DNA of 64,000 bases from positions 1,371,001 to 1,435,000 of the forward strand of contig JAEMWC010000099.1 in the NCBI GenBank assembly GCA_016490735.1, read 5' to 3'. Below, piece by piece: positions 51,511 to 63,299 of this stretch. A program made the position numbers and the translations under genes. The notes beneath the pieces were generated by a model. That model worked only from the letters and a program-made list of their open reading frames with translations. It did no database searches and was not told where the DNA came from. Within the stretch, counting starts at the first letter, position 1; each line of letters opens with the position of its first letter. This stretch comes from Pachyseris speciosa. Taxonomy: Eukaryota; Cnidaria; Anthozoa; Scleractinia; Pachyseridae.

Positions 51511-52187
51511 TTTATTATTAACAACTTGATCATTGGATAATGTAATTCCGCAGTTCTAATTGGCTTAGCAACCATGCGGTATCAGCCATTGTACCATGCC
51601 CGACAAATGGTGCCCGTTAAATCGTGTTCTGCATTGTCTTTCTCGCAACACGAATCCGGTGCCAAGACCCAGCGATAGTTCTCGGAACTGGGTGACCAAA
51701 ATAGTCCGTTTGTAAACAGCGCGCACTATTTTGAAGGGCGGGCTCAGACAAGTTCCCAAACTTGTACATTCTGAATGTTGTATGTGGCATTTGTAAAGGA
51801 ATTCGAAAGACTGGTATACAACCAGTCATGTAATTAGTGCGCATCATTTTCAAACTGAGCGGGCTGCTCTTATACTCCTGCAAGTTATACAAAGTGCGTC
51901 GCCAAACAAGATGCTGGTAGACTTCTACACTGGCAAGGTATACAAAACATGTTACAGTAAAAGTTGCCAAAAGCAGGATAATAACAGTGTGTGAACGAAA
52001 ATATCAATAAAAAAGACCGTGATATTGTTATTTTAAAGGAGGAGTCCATTTTAATTTTAATATATGCAAGGTATTTGAGTTGCTCGAAACATAACTTTAC
52101 GCATCAAAGCCAACAAGAAATAACGCAAACACAGATTTAAAGTCTAACGAACCAACTACGTGACCTTAAACTAAGGGACAAGGACAA
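51511..52187. other. No recognised feature
   Basis: A 117-codon frame on the minus strand (51617-51970) has no known motif, and an overlapping second frame is equally open, so neither is supported. Confidence 0.3.
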
Positions 52188-52238
52188 ATGTGCTACAACC
52201 AGTTGCAAAAATACTTTAGACACCACACTTCCCTCAAC

Positions 52239-52409
52239 AATGTTGGTACAAATGCCAGACAATGCAGAAAATGTGGTCCAACAACAATGATTAGGGAAGG
52301 GGGAGGACGGGAGTCTTGCCTGCCGTGTAGTAACTGTCAAGGGAGAGTTTTAGGAGAACAGTGTGTTTTATATTGGGAGTGTCTCAATAGTTTTTGCAAC
52401 TGGTTGTAG
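52239..52409 (+). CDS. Possible TNFR-like cysteine-rich repeat exon
   Basis: An open frame ending at TAG (52407-52409) reads QCRKCGPTTMIREGGGRESC then LPCSNC and two to three further cysteines. The order CxxCGP..CxxCxxC..C matches half of a tumour-necrosis-factor-receptor cysteine-rich domain. There is no strong acceptor in front and no transmembrane segment behind, so this could be an orphan exon, a relic or chance. Confidence 0.25.
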   Translation, partial: NVGTNARQCRKCGPTTMIREGGGRESCLPCSNCQGRVLGEQCVLYWECLNSFCNWL

Positions 52410-53091
52410 CTTCGAGGCTTTTTAAATCCATATACGAGTGTATAGCTTGGTAAGATCCAATCCAATAGCTTTTCTCACACACTGAATGCCATTTGTCTAC
52501 CACACGACAATGCAACAGCACTTTATTGACAAATGTATCAACCATCACAACGATAACAGATTTGAAGTCAACAACGGGAAAAAGCTACCCAAACTTTGAT
52601 GCACTTCTGTCAAAAAATCTTTAGGCAAGAGCTAGCTAAGGGGTGGGAAAGCTGTTGCACTGTCCGGCAAGAAAACAAAAACCAAATCACGTGACCGAGC
52701 GTGAAACTGACATCCTGGCTCGTACCCAGGTCCTCCATTCAGTGTCGGAGAGAACTTCGTTTCCTGCCTCTTTCGCAAGCTCAGCTGACAGGAAAAAACA
52801 TTTATTTGTTATCAGAAAATACACATCCTACATTTAAGGTCGGTTTGATCAGTGGGAAATAGAGACGCGATGGAATTAATGTCAAAGTGACACGCCCTTA
52901 CTCAGCGCTCAAAGAGTCGAACTCAATGCAAATTCTAAAAGGAGTCGTTGGCGATAGTGTTTGTAGCAACAGCGATCTCTAACCAGACTTAGCGATCATA
53001 AAGAAAATAGATTGGGAAACTAACTTAAGGTTTAAATACACTAAATAGGGAGGCTACCCAGTGACGTTAGAAATATCACCGCTGTACATTG
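52410..53091. other. No recognised feature
   Basis: Short frames only. No repeat structure noticed. Confidence 0.35.
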
Positions 53092-53332
53092 TGCTGGGTT
53101 GTTCGAAAGCCGATTAACCCTAATCCAAGATTAACCAAGGAGTTTATTTCTTTATCCACGAAAGTTGTTCAACGCTGATATTTTGCAAAATATTAGATCA
53201 GAGGGCATCAATCTTGAAAAGCAAAAAGCAGTAAAAGAAACGTTCATACAAAAGTTAAAAACTGCATCCAATGTTTACGCTAATCCTGGATTAGGATGAA
53301 GTTAATCGGCTTTCGAACAATCGGACCCAGCT
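53092..53332. mobile_element. MITE with TTGTTCGAAAGCCGATTAAC ends
   Basis: CTGGGTTGTTCGAAAGCCGA at the left and its complement (TCGGCTTTCGAACAATCGGACCCAG, which carries an extra CCGAT) at the right, with inner CTAATCCAAGATTA/TAATCCTGGATTAG also inverted. About 240 bp. Target duplication not resolved. Confidence 0.6.
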
Positions 53333-55562
53333 GTTCTTTTATGTTTCCTTGTCGTATTTTTAATTAACATGTGTTTGGCAGGCCTCAAGCCATTCGGAAT
53401 TCTCGTTATTCAGAATTTGTGTGGCATTTTAATCAAACGAATGACCAATTACCAAGGCAAAAAACAAACCAAAACAAAGCGAAACAGAGGAAAAGGAATG
53501 CAGTCGTTTTCAGCTGATTTCTTTGTTTTCCCAACTGAACTACAAAATCAAAAAATATAATATTGGGCAGCTACCAATCACTATTTGGTAGACAACTCCG
53601 TGCGGTTTTTTCTTCTTACTCTAGATGACTAAACTTCTTTTGCTTGCCTCAGTGAGGTCAGCTGCGGGAAAACAACTTTCAACGCTTTAAATTGAGTCCT
53701 TGTACAATTAATGTGTGGTAGACACCGGATAACCTCTGATTGATTGATAAACTATGACATCATATATTGTTATTATGTAATCTACAGGTGTGTGATACTA
53801 CCATTTGGAACAATACACAACTGTATTCAGAAGAAAACATATGAGCCCATTATCTAAGATGAAGCGTTTACGAAAAAGGTAAAGGGTCATTTTCCAACTG
53901 GGAAGGAAATGATCACGCCTATAATGAGACCAATTATTTTTACGCTCCCACTGGCGCAGCACCACAGCGTCTTCAGAAAACAACCAGGTTGATTAATTGC
54001 TTGTCCTACGTACGTACTGTAAAGTCTCATCTTTAATTATTTAATTTGATGTCTTTTCTGGGGAGAACATAAGATCGTGGCGTTGCTCTGAAAAGGTATT
54101 CAATGAGAACACGTAAAACGTATTCCAGCAAACACAGTATCTACAATTTCCTTGAGTCTCTATTATCATGCATCGAAATAAGCCTCTACATGATGTTACA
54201 GGCTTTTGTATTTGACATGCTACAATTATTAGATTTTATTCTAAAATTACCAATGGACAGTTAAGTTATTTAATCTTTTTAGAGCAGCCAGTCTGACTAT
54301 ACTCAGAACTCCCAGTCCTGGGCAGGGAGCCAGTCTATCTATTCCAGTCAACGCGACACACAGGGAAACCCAATCCTGGACAGAATGTCTATCTATCCCA
54401 AGGCTACATCCAGTAGCTGGATGATGTCTATTAACATTACCTATGTAGAGAGTCCAAAGTATAGTCACCTGAAGTCATCATTAGTCGTAATGTCCGACTT
54501 TATAACCAATATATGCTATTACTTAAAGACATCTCCTAGACCAAATTAGAGCCTAAGATGACACATCACACTTCAATTTTCGCTGCACTATTTTCTACAG
54601 GTGTGAATATAATGCTGCCATTCTGAGTACTTGAAATATTACTATTTTATTATCAAATTAGCTATTTGGCAATTGCTTTTCTTTGTAAAACAAAATCACA
54701 AACCATGTGTTAAGTTATCAGCCCTGGTAGTCTGATTGTAAAACTCTAAGTTTTCGTTTTGTATCCCTTTTTTCGTTTTTCTTTGTTTTTGTATTATTAA
54801 AGATGTTATCCAAAACACGTAAATTGATTAAACAAAAGAATGAAAATAATATTTTCCACTACAATTAAGAACAAGCAAACTACAATATAGTATCCAATAC
54901 TAGCATGCAAGCAAGTGCTGCTTTTAGCTAAGAGCAGAAATTCTACTTCTTTGAAACTGGTGAATTCAACACCATTATAAAATAGAAATGTGTCTTTTAT
55001 CGAGAAGTTCCAAACCAGCCATAAACACAGAAAAAAATTATGGTACATGTAATTTGTTCACGACACTATAGAAATATGACGACGGTACACTAATACAATT
55101 TATGATCAAATCACAGCTGTGATTTAACGGAGTTGACATCTTGGATTTTAAACACTCAGCTTCTTTATATCTTATGAACAAAAACCTTCTAACAATCTAC
55201 CCTGTTTAATGTAGTTTCAAACAGAATCAGAGGCTTTACACTTAAATTAGGTGTCTGCGTTACTGAATTCACCGCCTTGTTACTTATACAGCATGTTTTT
55301 CTTTCAATTAATAAGTTTGGCAAGTCTGGCGCAATGAAGAGTCACTCTAAATAAAATCTGATGTTACTTTTTAGAAAAGCACTTTATTCTAAATTATTAG
55401 AAAAGGTTATCCCCTAAATTGGAAATTTGTAGAAACACCCTGTCCTACACACAAGTGTAATTGTTATCAAATTGTTTATGAATTCATTTCTTTGATACAC
55501 ACACTATTTATACGATCGAAACCTAACGATAGTTAAAAGGATAAAAGTATTTACAGTTTCTT
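53333..55562. other. No recognised gene
   Basis: AT-rich sequence. In 54295-54400 a loosely repeated (A/C)TCCCAGTCCTGG.CAG..AGTCTATCTAT motif occurs two to three times. Frames are short and unrecognised. Confidence 0.35.
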
Positions 55563-55662
55563 TTACCAGTCCTTGATTTTCCTTGTGTTGCTGTGATCGA
55601 TGATCCTCCGACATTCATCCATCATGTACACAGCCAAAAAAGATGCCCAGGTATTTTCGTCC
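55563..55662 (-). CDS. Candidate terminal exon, unknown protein
   Basis: On the minus strand an acceptor-like TGTAATTGCAG ends at 55663 and opens a frame of about 32 residues (DENTWASFLAVYMMDECRRI and a charged end KIKDW) to TAA. Composition looks like real soluble protein. It lies 0.8 kb downstream of the TPR-CHAT stop, so it could be an alternative last exon of that gene or part of another. Evidence is thin. Confidence 0.22.
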
Positions 55663-56017
55663 CTGCAATTACAGCTCCATTTTCAGCAGCTATTAAACAA
55701 AGACAACAAAAAGGCAAACTTGAGCGATAACTAAAGTGAAGTGTATTCAAATAATGTGGTATACAACAATGCGGTAAAGAAAGATTTTTCTCCTCTTTAC
55801 TTTGTCATTCAGAAACGGATTTAATAAACCAGATTACTAGAAAGCTTGCAAAATCTCCTCCAGTATGTTTCTAATTTCAAAATCGTAGCTGGATCGCTTC
55901 CAAATAGTTCACACCTCCCCATATGTTTTTCTAATTTGCAACATAACCGTCAATCAATGAGGACTGAAGAAAAGTAGACTGAAACGACTTACTGCGCATC
56001 GGGTCTTAAGATCAAAG

Positions 56018-56063
<46 letters not shown>

Positions 56064-56478
56064 TGAATGAATGAATGATGATGATAATGATGATGATGGA
56101 GGTGACGGTGATGAAGAAGATAATAATAACCTTTATGTAAAAAATATTGTAATTCCATAAGTTTTGGAACACGCAGTTAAGCATAGGAATCGAAAATTTT
56201 CCAACTAAAAAAACACCCTAAAGGACACAGAAACAAATTTATAGTCTAAAGGTTAGTAAAATAGTGATCAATAATCTTTGCAATAAGCACGTGGAGATTA
56301 AAGAAAAGCAGCAAGCATAACGTTTGAAAAATTACTATTTTTCCACTGAATGAAATCATGAGAGGTTTGGAAATCTAATGAAAATCCCTACACTTTACGC
56401 TAATTGAGAGCTATTGGATTTTCTGTTCTTAATTAAAGATGAGCATTAAAGTAGCTGTCTACTTACAACGTAAGCCAG
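55663..56478. other. 3' flank of the TPR-CHAT gene with a (GAT)n microsatellite
   Basis: GAT/GAAT triplet run at 56017-56117. Nothing else recognised. Confidence 0.5.
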
Positions 56479-59400
56479 CTATTTGTGCTCGGCAAATTCC
56501 AGAGTGACGTCATCGCCAATGAGTACAAATGGAGCCCAGTACTTCACTTGACCAAACTCGTCAGATTCTCTCATGCTGTTCATGGCTTGGTTCAGAGCTT
56601 CGCTGGCACTTTTATTCTCCACCAAGTGCTGGTAGAACCTCTTCATGAACTCCAGAGTGGCCTTGTCATCAATCGCCCACAGAGACACCAGAACAGACTT
56701 TGCACCGGCACCCAAAAAGGCTCTAGCGATGCCGACCACACCTTCAGCCTTGATTTCCCCTTTGGCACTGTGACAGCAACTCAACACAACCAGTCGTGCT
56801 TGCATATGAACGCTCAGTACCTCTCTCATTGTTAGAAGGTAGTCTGCCTCGACAGGTGCCTGGGAAGTCCGAGTAGCATTTGGTGCCAAAGCAATTTCTC
56901 CTGTTTGCATCCGTCCATGTGCTGCAATGTGCACCAACGCAACCGAAGAGAGCCGTTTCAATACCTCATCCTTTGTTGCCTCCTCTCCAACCAGAGGATC
57001 AGTGTGAACTATTCGTCCGATCACCTGTGCTTCTTCTCTGGCGCTTGGCAACTGCTCCAATTTTTGGCCTTGATAACGAACTTCTTGCACCCAAGGGTCT
57101 CCCACGACAAGCGCCCCAGTCGCACAGTGGTAATCTGTGGGACAATCTGTGATCAATTTCAAACTCGTCAACGACGGAATGAGGCGGATTCTAAAGGACT
57201 CGCAAAGGTACTTTAAATTAGGGTCCATGAATGCAGCAAAAGGAGCCAAACACAACGGACCCTCAGGGACAAATATAACTTCATTGTCAAGCAACAAATC
57301 TTCGATAGGACTAACGATAGTTTCATAAAGTTTACTCAAAGCCTTTTTCTGAGGGATGGGGGATTTGGTTCCTCTCTCCTCGTCAGGGGAGCTCTCATCA
57401 GAACTATCTTCATCCCTCTTCATATCCAAAGAACGATCCTCACATTTGATACCAGATCTTACACCAATTTTTTGCCTCGTATTGAGCATCAAAGACTTCA
57501 ATATGGTATTGGCATCGGCGTCACCCTCGCTGATCTGTTTTCTTCTTAACTGGACATTCTTCCCCTTCTGCAAAACCCAGAAGATGACGTCTTTCGCCTC
57601 AAGCGCCATGAATACCGTGTTCGAAGAAAGACAACTCAATAAGGCATCTGCGCTTTCACCGTTTTCTGTCCCTGAATCTGCTTCCTTCCTTTCCGATCCA
57701 TATTTCAACTCCATCAGATCTTTAAGGGCCTGTGCCCGTCCCTGCTCAGAAGATAAAAGTGCCTCCACAATCTTCTCCTGCTTTGCTAACAGACGCCATA
57801 AACTGACATACACAGACTGGTGCAGATTGCGAAGACTCATTTTCCACTCGTCCTTAAACTCAAGACGACGCCTCACATCATTGAATGTTGCTACACTGTG
57901 TCGATAATAATCGACAGCTTCGTCAAAAGAACCCAGAGATTGAAAGACGGCGCCAATGTTATACAATGATGTGCCAATTTGAACTTTGTCTCCCACTTGC
58001 TTTGCAATGTTTAGGTGACGTTCGTGGAAGTCCATGGCTTTCGTGAAATCTCCCAGACTGTGATAGTCCTTTCTCAGATTTCCATAAGCACTTCCCTCAC
58101 CAGCAATGTCTCCCACGTCTTTTGCAATTTCTAGATCGCGTTCATGGTATTCCTTGGCTTCTTCGAAGGATCCGAGACTGTAATATACATCTCCCAGATT
58201 ACTGTACGTTCTGCCTTCACCTGCCGTGTCTCCCACTTGTTGTTCGATTTTTAACGCATCCTGATGGCACTCTATGGCGCTCTCGAAATCTCCCAGATTG
58301 TAATAGGCGTTGCCTAAATTACTATACACCTTTCCTTCAACTGCCACCTCTCCCAATTGTTTTACAATTTTTAGCGAGCGTTCATGACATTCTTTCGCTT
58401 TTTCGAAATCTCCGAGATTTCCATAAGCGATGCCTAAGTTGCAAGACACATTTCCCTCAACTTCCAATGCTCCAACTTCTTTTGCGATTTCCATAGAACG
58501 TTCATAGCAGTCTATGGCTTTCTTAAAATCTCCAATACTGCCACAGGCGATACCTAGATTGCAATAAGACTTTGCTTCACCCGCTTTGTCTCCCATCTCC
58601 TTTGCGATTTCTAGGGAACGTTCATGGTAGGGTATCGCTTTTTTGAAGTCTCCTATGTTGTCATAAGTACAGGCTAGACTACCATACGACTTTCCTTCAC
58701 CTGCTAGGTCTCCCACTTGCTTTGAGATTTTTAGGGAACATTCATGGTAGTCTATGGCCTTCTTGAAATCTCCAAGGCTGTCATAAGCTAGTCCTAGACT
58801 ACTATACACCTTTCCTTCACCTACAACATCTTCCATCACTTTTACTATAGCGAGGTGTCGTTCTTGGAAGTCTATGGCTTTTTTGATGTCTCCAAGGCTG
58901 TGATAGGCGTTGCCTAGATTACCATACGCATTTCCTTCACGTGCGATGTCTCCAGTTTCTTTTGCGATTTCTAGCGAACTTCCATAGTAGTTGATGGCTT
59001 TTTTGAAATCTCCTAGACTGTAATAATCGTTGCCCAGGTTACCGTAAACGTGGCCTTCGCTAGATTTGTTTCCCACTTTTTTGGCGATTTCTAACGAACT
59101 TTCGTGACAGTTTACGGCTTTTTTGAAATCCCCCAGACTGCAATAAGCGCTGCCTAGATTACTGTACGCCGTTTCTTCACCAGATATGTCACCCATTGCT
59201 TTTGCGGATTTTGCCGCACATTCAAAGCAGGCTATGGCTTTTTTTAAATCACCGAGACTGCCATAAGAGATGCCAAGATTACAATACGCCATTTGTTCGC
59301 CGCCTGAGTCTCCAACTTCTTTGGCGATTTTTAGGGAAAGCTCAAGGTACTCTTTGGCTTTTTTGAAACCTCCGAGACGGTAATGAGCGATGCCAAGTTC

Positions 59401-59508
59401 ACCATATGCCATTCCTTCTCGCGATTTGTGTCCCCTTTCTTTTGCAATCCTTATGTAGCATTCATAGTAGTCAATGGTTGTATTGGAGTTTCGGACGGTG
59501 GTATTTTC
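56479..59508 (-). CDS. TPR-CHAT protein (putative CHAT cysteine peptidase), large last exon
   Basis: Counting from the Met at 59412, 977 residues: about 13 tandem 40-residue TPR units (roughly 1-520; pattern Y.NLG.AY.SLGDF.KAI.YHE.SLEIAKEVGD..GEG), a helical linker with an acidic stretch near 650, then a CHAT domain (about 700-970) with catalytic-dyad positions His832 (VHIAAHG) and Cys880 ([11 protein letters not shown]). CHAT is a caspase/separase-fold peptidase family. The TPRs probably bind a partner or hold the protease in check. The frame stays open and TPR-like upstream of that Met ([20 protein letters not shown]) to an acceptor GATGTCAG ending 59509, so I place the exon start at 59508 and expect earlier exons, one candidate being 61750-61880. 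Expansions of such genes are known in cnidarians. Substrate unknown. Confidence 0.9.
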   Translation of the reverse strand, partial: ENTTVRNSNTTIDYYECYIRIAKERGHKSREGMAYGELGIAHYRLGGFKKAKEYLELSLKIAKEVGDSGGEQMAYCNLGISYGSLGDLKKAIACFECAAKSAKAMGDISGEETAYSNLGSAYCSLGDFKKAVNCHESSLEIAKKVGNKSSEGHVYGNLGNDYYSLGDFKKAINYYGSSLEIAKETGDIAREGNAYGNLGNAYHSLGDIKKAIDFQERHLAIVKVMEDVVGEGKVYSSLGLAYDSLGDFKKAIDYHECSLKISKQVGDLAGEGKSYGSLACTYDNIGDFKKAIPYHERSLEIAKEMGDKAGEAKSYCNLGIACGSIGDFKKAIDCYERSMEIAKEVGALEVEGNVSCNLGIAYGNLGDFEKAKECHERSLKIVKQLGEVAVEGKVYSNLGNAYYNLGDFESAIECHQDALKIEQQVGDTAGEGRTYSNLGDVYYSLGSFEEAKEYHERDLEIAKDVGDIAGEGSAYGNLRKDYHSLGDFTKAMDFHERHLNIAKQVGDKVQIGTSLYNIGAVFQSLGSFDEAVDYYRHSVATFNDVRRRLEFKDEWKMSLRNLHQSVYVSLWRLLAKQEKIVEALLSSEQGRAQALKDLMELKYGSERKEADSGTENGESADALLSCLSSNTVFMALEAKDVIFWVLQKGKNVQLRRKQISEGDADANTILKSLMLNTRQKIGVRSGIKCEDRSLDMKRDEDSSDESSPDEERGTKSPIPQKKALSKLYETIVSPIEDLLLDNEVIFVPEGPLCLAPFAAFMDPNLKYLCESFRIRLIPSLTSLKLITDCPTDYHCATGALVVGDPWVQEVRYQGQKLEQLPSAREEAQVIGRIVHTDPLVGEEATKDEVLKRLSSVALVHIAAHGRMQTGEIALAPNATRTSQAPVEADYLLTMREVLSVHMQARLVVLSCCHSAKGEIKAEGVVGIARAFLGAGAKSVLVSLWAIDDKATLEFMKRFYQHLVENKSASEALNQAMNSMRESDEFGQVKYWAPFVLIGDDVTLEFAEHK

Positions 59509-61244
59509 CTGACATCAAACGTAAAAAGTACACATTTTTGAAATACATTGATGAAAGTCAAGAGCAAGAGAACAATAAGCGGGTTACTCGTTTGTGCCAG
59601 TCACAAAAGACGCACGCTGTTTAATGAACCAATCAGAATTCGAAGCCAGTACCAAGCGCGGAAAATGCGTGCGAGGGAAATAACGACTGGTATTGTTTTT
59701 CATTGGTTGAGAAGTGGCGCGAGTTCTTTCCAATCGTAGATCGAAATAAAGCAAAACCACTGTAAACGAGAGTCACTTTCGACTTTCAATTGAAAACCAC
59801 TCTATAGTGAAAATGCAGTTTCCTTGCTCATAATACATGTTTAACACAGAGATCACACCGTGACTTAAAAGACCTCAAGTAGATTTTCACCTTTAAACCA
59901 CATGCAAAACTGTGATTTATCAGCCGGTCGAATAAAAAAAAAACATGAAAATTCAGGCTTTTTTACCGCTAGCTGTCTAAAGATCTAGCTCTAAGCCCTC
60001 ATAAGCAACAACTTCCAGTTGGCTTAAAGAAGACAAGCTTCTCTGACAGTTAGTCGTAAACTGTGAACTGCGAACTGCAAACGGTAAAGGGTGAACTACA
60101 AATTGTATAACCGCTTTCAAAACTTGATAGTAAATATAATGTAAACCATTGATTACAGATTGCATGGTATCCGGTTGTAAACCAGTTTTAGGGTTGTACG
60201 ACTATATGCAAATTGAAAAGATTTATCCAATCAGCATTCGATGAGACAAGCAACAAGATTTCATTGCTTGTTGAGTTAGTGTTTGCAACAAACAGACTCA
60301 CTGTCCAGCCTAAACTGCTGTTTATCAAACTTACGTTTCTAGTTCCTGGCAAATTCGTCGCTTTTCCTCCTCTTGTATGTTGCAGATGGCTTTTTTCTCT
60401 CTCAGACCTGTTCCTCAATTCCAACAGTCTTTGATTATTGTTGTCAATCTTAGATTAGTCAAGATTTGTAAAACCAGCAAGATGTTGGTAACCTTAAAGG
60501 TCAATAAAAGGTTTTTAGATTAAGATGTTTGTCACATTCATCTAACCAAGGCCTTCAGATTTATTTTGAAAGTTTATAGACACTTTTCTGAAAAACAAAT
60601 AACTTTGGTTTTTTGCCAGTCAAAAGTGCCATCGTGAGATCTGTCACAGTTAATCCTATCGGAAATTAACCATACAATGATCGAGGACTGATGAACTTTG
60701 TTGCATTGATATATCCAAACTCATCGAAAATAATTAATTAATCGAATATATGATTTTCATATATCCATTCTCACTCTTTTTCGTGGAGCAAGTGCACATA
60801 TTTATCAATAATTTTACTTCTATTGTGATCGTCCGCTTTTTATTTCAGTACCACTTCTTGTCATGATCATGTTTATGTTGTGGACATAAAGTTGTGCTCT
60901 TAATTTAGTATATAATGGAGTTGCAAGTCGACAACGTTTTTTTATTCCTCTGTGTTGCCAAGGATACTTTCAATCCCTTTTCACACCCACATGATGGCTT
61001 CCTCAAACTAATTTAGCTCAACACAGGCACTTGCCCCTAAAAAGAGAAAAAATATTTCAATCAATGCATATAGCAAAACTAATTAAAAATATCAACGTTG
61101 CTTACAGCTCCCTTACAGTAATCCTCGTCTGATTACTGTGCAACCACAAAAAGGAAATGTACTCTGATAAAAACACTTTTTGAACGCCTCAGTAAGCTTT
61201 AAGGCCGAGTTCAGACACTATACGTTGCACATAGCGTTTTTTAT
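59509..61244. other. Probable intron or upstream region of the TPR-CHAT gene
   Basis: Contains the uninterrupted copy of the 1505-1915 repeat (59620-59800). An ATATATGATTTTCATATAT palindrome near 60748 recalls sequence at 4855-4875. No missing TPR exon could be recognised. Confidence 0.4.
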
Positions 61245-61535
61245 TACTTTTTCGCTTGAGTTTTGTATTTTGCATTTATGGCCCTCTTCCTGATGTATTC
61301 AAAGAAATGTTTTTAATGACAAATCAAGTTCATTCTTTTAATACCAGAAATTCAAATACTTTCTACTTATTTCATGCACGAACAAATATAAGACTTTCTG
61401 GTATACGATTCCAGGGTCCTAAATTTTTCAATTCATTAAATATCAATATACGAAGTGCTGCTACTATTTCTCTTTTTAAAACCAGATTGAAAACATTTCT
61501 TCTTAGCCGATTCACCACTTGTAACTAATACTTCT
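61245..61535 (+). mobile_element. 5'-truncated LINE, reverse transcriptase ORF C-terminus
   Basis: The frame to TAA at 61526-61528 contains VHSFNTRNSNTFYLF, RTNIRLSGIRFQGPKFFNSL, and a SLFKTRLKTFLL end. This is the characteristic last ~80 residues of CR1/L2-like non-LTR reverse transcriptase ORFs (..HNTR....F....RT...S...GPK.WN.L......S...FK..LK..LL). No start codon or upstream RT core remains, as expected for 5' truncation during target-primed insertion. Confidence 0.7.
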
Positions 61536-61749
61536 TTTTTTCTACTTTTTGTCTGTGTTGTTTTGCTTGTTTTTTATCCTTATTATGTTTCAGTATGATT
61601 TCGCCGTCTATTTATTCCTTGTATTTAGTCTTAGGTTAATGAGAGAGCTCATATAATAACCCCCTAGGTTTCGATTTGAGCCTCCTCGCCAGGAAAAATA
61701 CCTTTAATTCATTTACTTCAAATTTACGTCTCTTGTATCTTGCAGACAC

Positions 61750-61880
61750 CTGGTTGCTGTGCAGTTTAGTCTTCAGTTCTTGATCCTTGCAGTTCAAGTT
61801 GATTCCTTCTGAGTAGAAGTATACCGCATAACCAAAGTCTTTCCTTGCAAATTCCTCATCGTCGTCATTCTTGCAAACTT
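61750..61880 (-). CDS. Candidate N-terminal TPR exon of a TPR-CHAT-type gene
   Basis: On the minus strand an acceptor-like TAGCAATAGCAG ends at 61881, and the frame reads EEFARKDFGYAVYFYSEGIN then NCKDQELKTKLHSNQ. This matches a TPR helix pair of the form EE...K.Y..A...Y..GI..N....L...L.SN, which opens many cnidarian TPR proteins. A donor-like CAGGTGTCTG at 61750 would end the exon in phase. It lies in the right orientation and distance to belong with 56479-59508. One or more exons between them were not found. Confidence 0.42.
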
Positions 61881-62624
61881 CTGCTATTGCTACATGGTAC
61901 AGAAGGAATCAAGCGAACAAGCCACGAGAGAGTTCTGCCAATAATGTTTATTGAAACAAGATTCTAAAACAAAAGGGGTTTGAAAACAATGCTATAATAA
62001 CTGCCTTAGAGATTACGCCTTAAAATCTAGCATAAAAATACAATGTAACAACAAAGAAATAAAAAGGTTTAAATATAAGATCAAACTAAAGAAAACGAAT
62101 TTGTACCTGAAGAGTGAGTCTCTCTAGCTTGAAATGAACAATCAAACGAGCGTATAAAACTGATGTACGTGAGACCGGCGCTAATCACTACTGAAAATAC
62201 ACGCCTAGAAATTCTAACCTTAAACGAAATTACTAAAAGAACTATTCATAGGCTGAGAGCTGTCAAAACGATTAACTGATAACTGGAACAAATAACAAAC
62301 AAACTGTTCAGTTCTCAAATCACGCTTTCAATCCAGTCACGCAATATTCATAGACTGGAAACTGGGCTGTTATACCACTACATTATGTGTAAGAAATAAA
62401 AAAACGAGCTTTTTAGGCTTTTTTTCTAGTGGAGTTAAGCCAACATAACAGACAATTTAACTAGAAATATTATATTTTGTAAGTAGCTTACGATAAGACG
62501 TGGCATTGTTAAAACATAATGAAGTGCATTGTAAGTAAAGTATTGTAAGTAGTGCAGTGCATGTAGCGTTCGTCAGTAGTGTGGTGTCCGTTTTGTAAAC
62601 ATCATTCGTAATTATTAATATTGG
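61881..62624. other. No recognised feature
   Basis: Unique-looking noncoding sequence. AATAAA-type words occur on both strands without a gene attached. Confidence 0.35.
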
Positions 62625-63299
62625 TAAAGTAATCTCCTTCAACCTTATATTCCAACCAAATACACTGCTACGGATTCGTTCACTTTTGTCAGGGAAATTA
62701 ACAATCTATCCTTACATGGATTGTTCATGGTCTCTTTCGATGTTGAAAGCCTCTTTATCAATATCCCTTTAGATCTATGTATTGACCTTGCAGTTACATA
62801 TATTTCTAAGGGTAATCCTGGGCTCAAGCTAAGCCAAAAGGAGCTTAAAAGGCTCTTTGAGTTTGCTACCAAAGAAACTCACTTCCTGTTTAAAGGTACT
62901 TACCACGATCAGGTGGATGGAGTGGCCATGGGCTCTCCGCTAGCCCCTGTTCTTGCTAATCTCCTCATGGGACACCATGAGAAGATATAGATAGAGCAGT
63001 ACAGGGATTCAGATGTATTATTCTATCGTCACTATGTGGATGACACATTGTGCCTATTTCACTCTGAACATGGTGCCACGGTTTTCTTTAACTACATCAA
63101 CAAACAACACCCTAATATACACTTTACAATGGAGCGGGAAACAGACCACGTTTTGCCCTTCTTAGATGTTTTAATCAATAACTCCGACCCACACCAAACT
63201 GTAACCTCCGTTTATCGCAAAAAAACGTTCACAGGTTTGCTAACTAGCTATATAAGCTTCTCCCCTTTACCTACAAAATGGGGTTCCTTAAAACCTTGA
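62625..63299 (+). pseudogene. PLE reverse transcriptase fragment
   Basis: RT blocks in order: SFDVESLFINIPL (motif A, catalytic Asp), DGVAMGSPLAPVLANLLMG (motif B), YRHYVDDTLCLF (motif C with the YVDD catalytic pair) and FLDVLI (following motif). The TAG at 62988 falls between motifs B and C. Motif residues are otherwise preserved, so decay looks recent. Fingers-domain sequence upstream of 62625 is missing. Confidence 0.85.

Noticed and set aside
51617..51970. 117-codon minus-strand frame
   Set aside because: No recognisable domain, overlaps another open frame, and shows no splice or start context worth calling.
56485..58496. Plus-strand frames of 90-183 codons opposite the TPR-CHAT exon
   Set aside because: Antisense shadows of a strongly coding exon with repeated 120-base periodicity.
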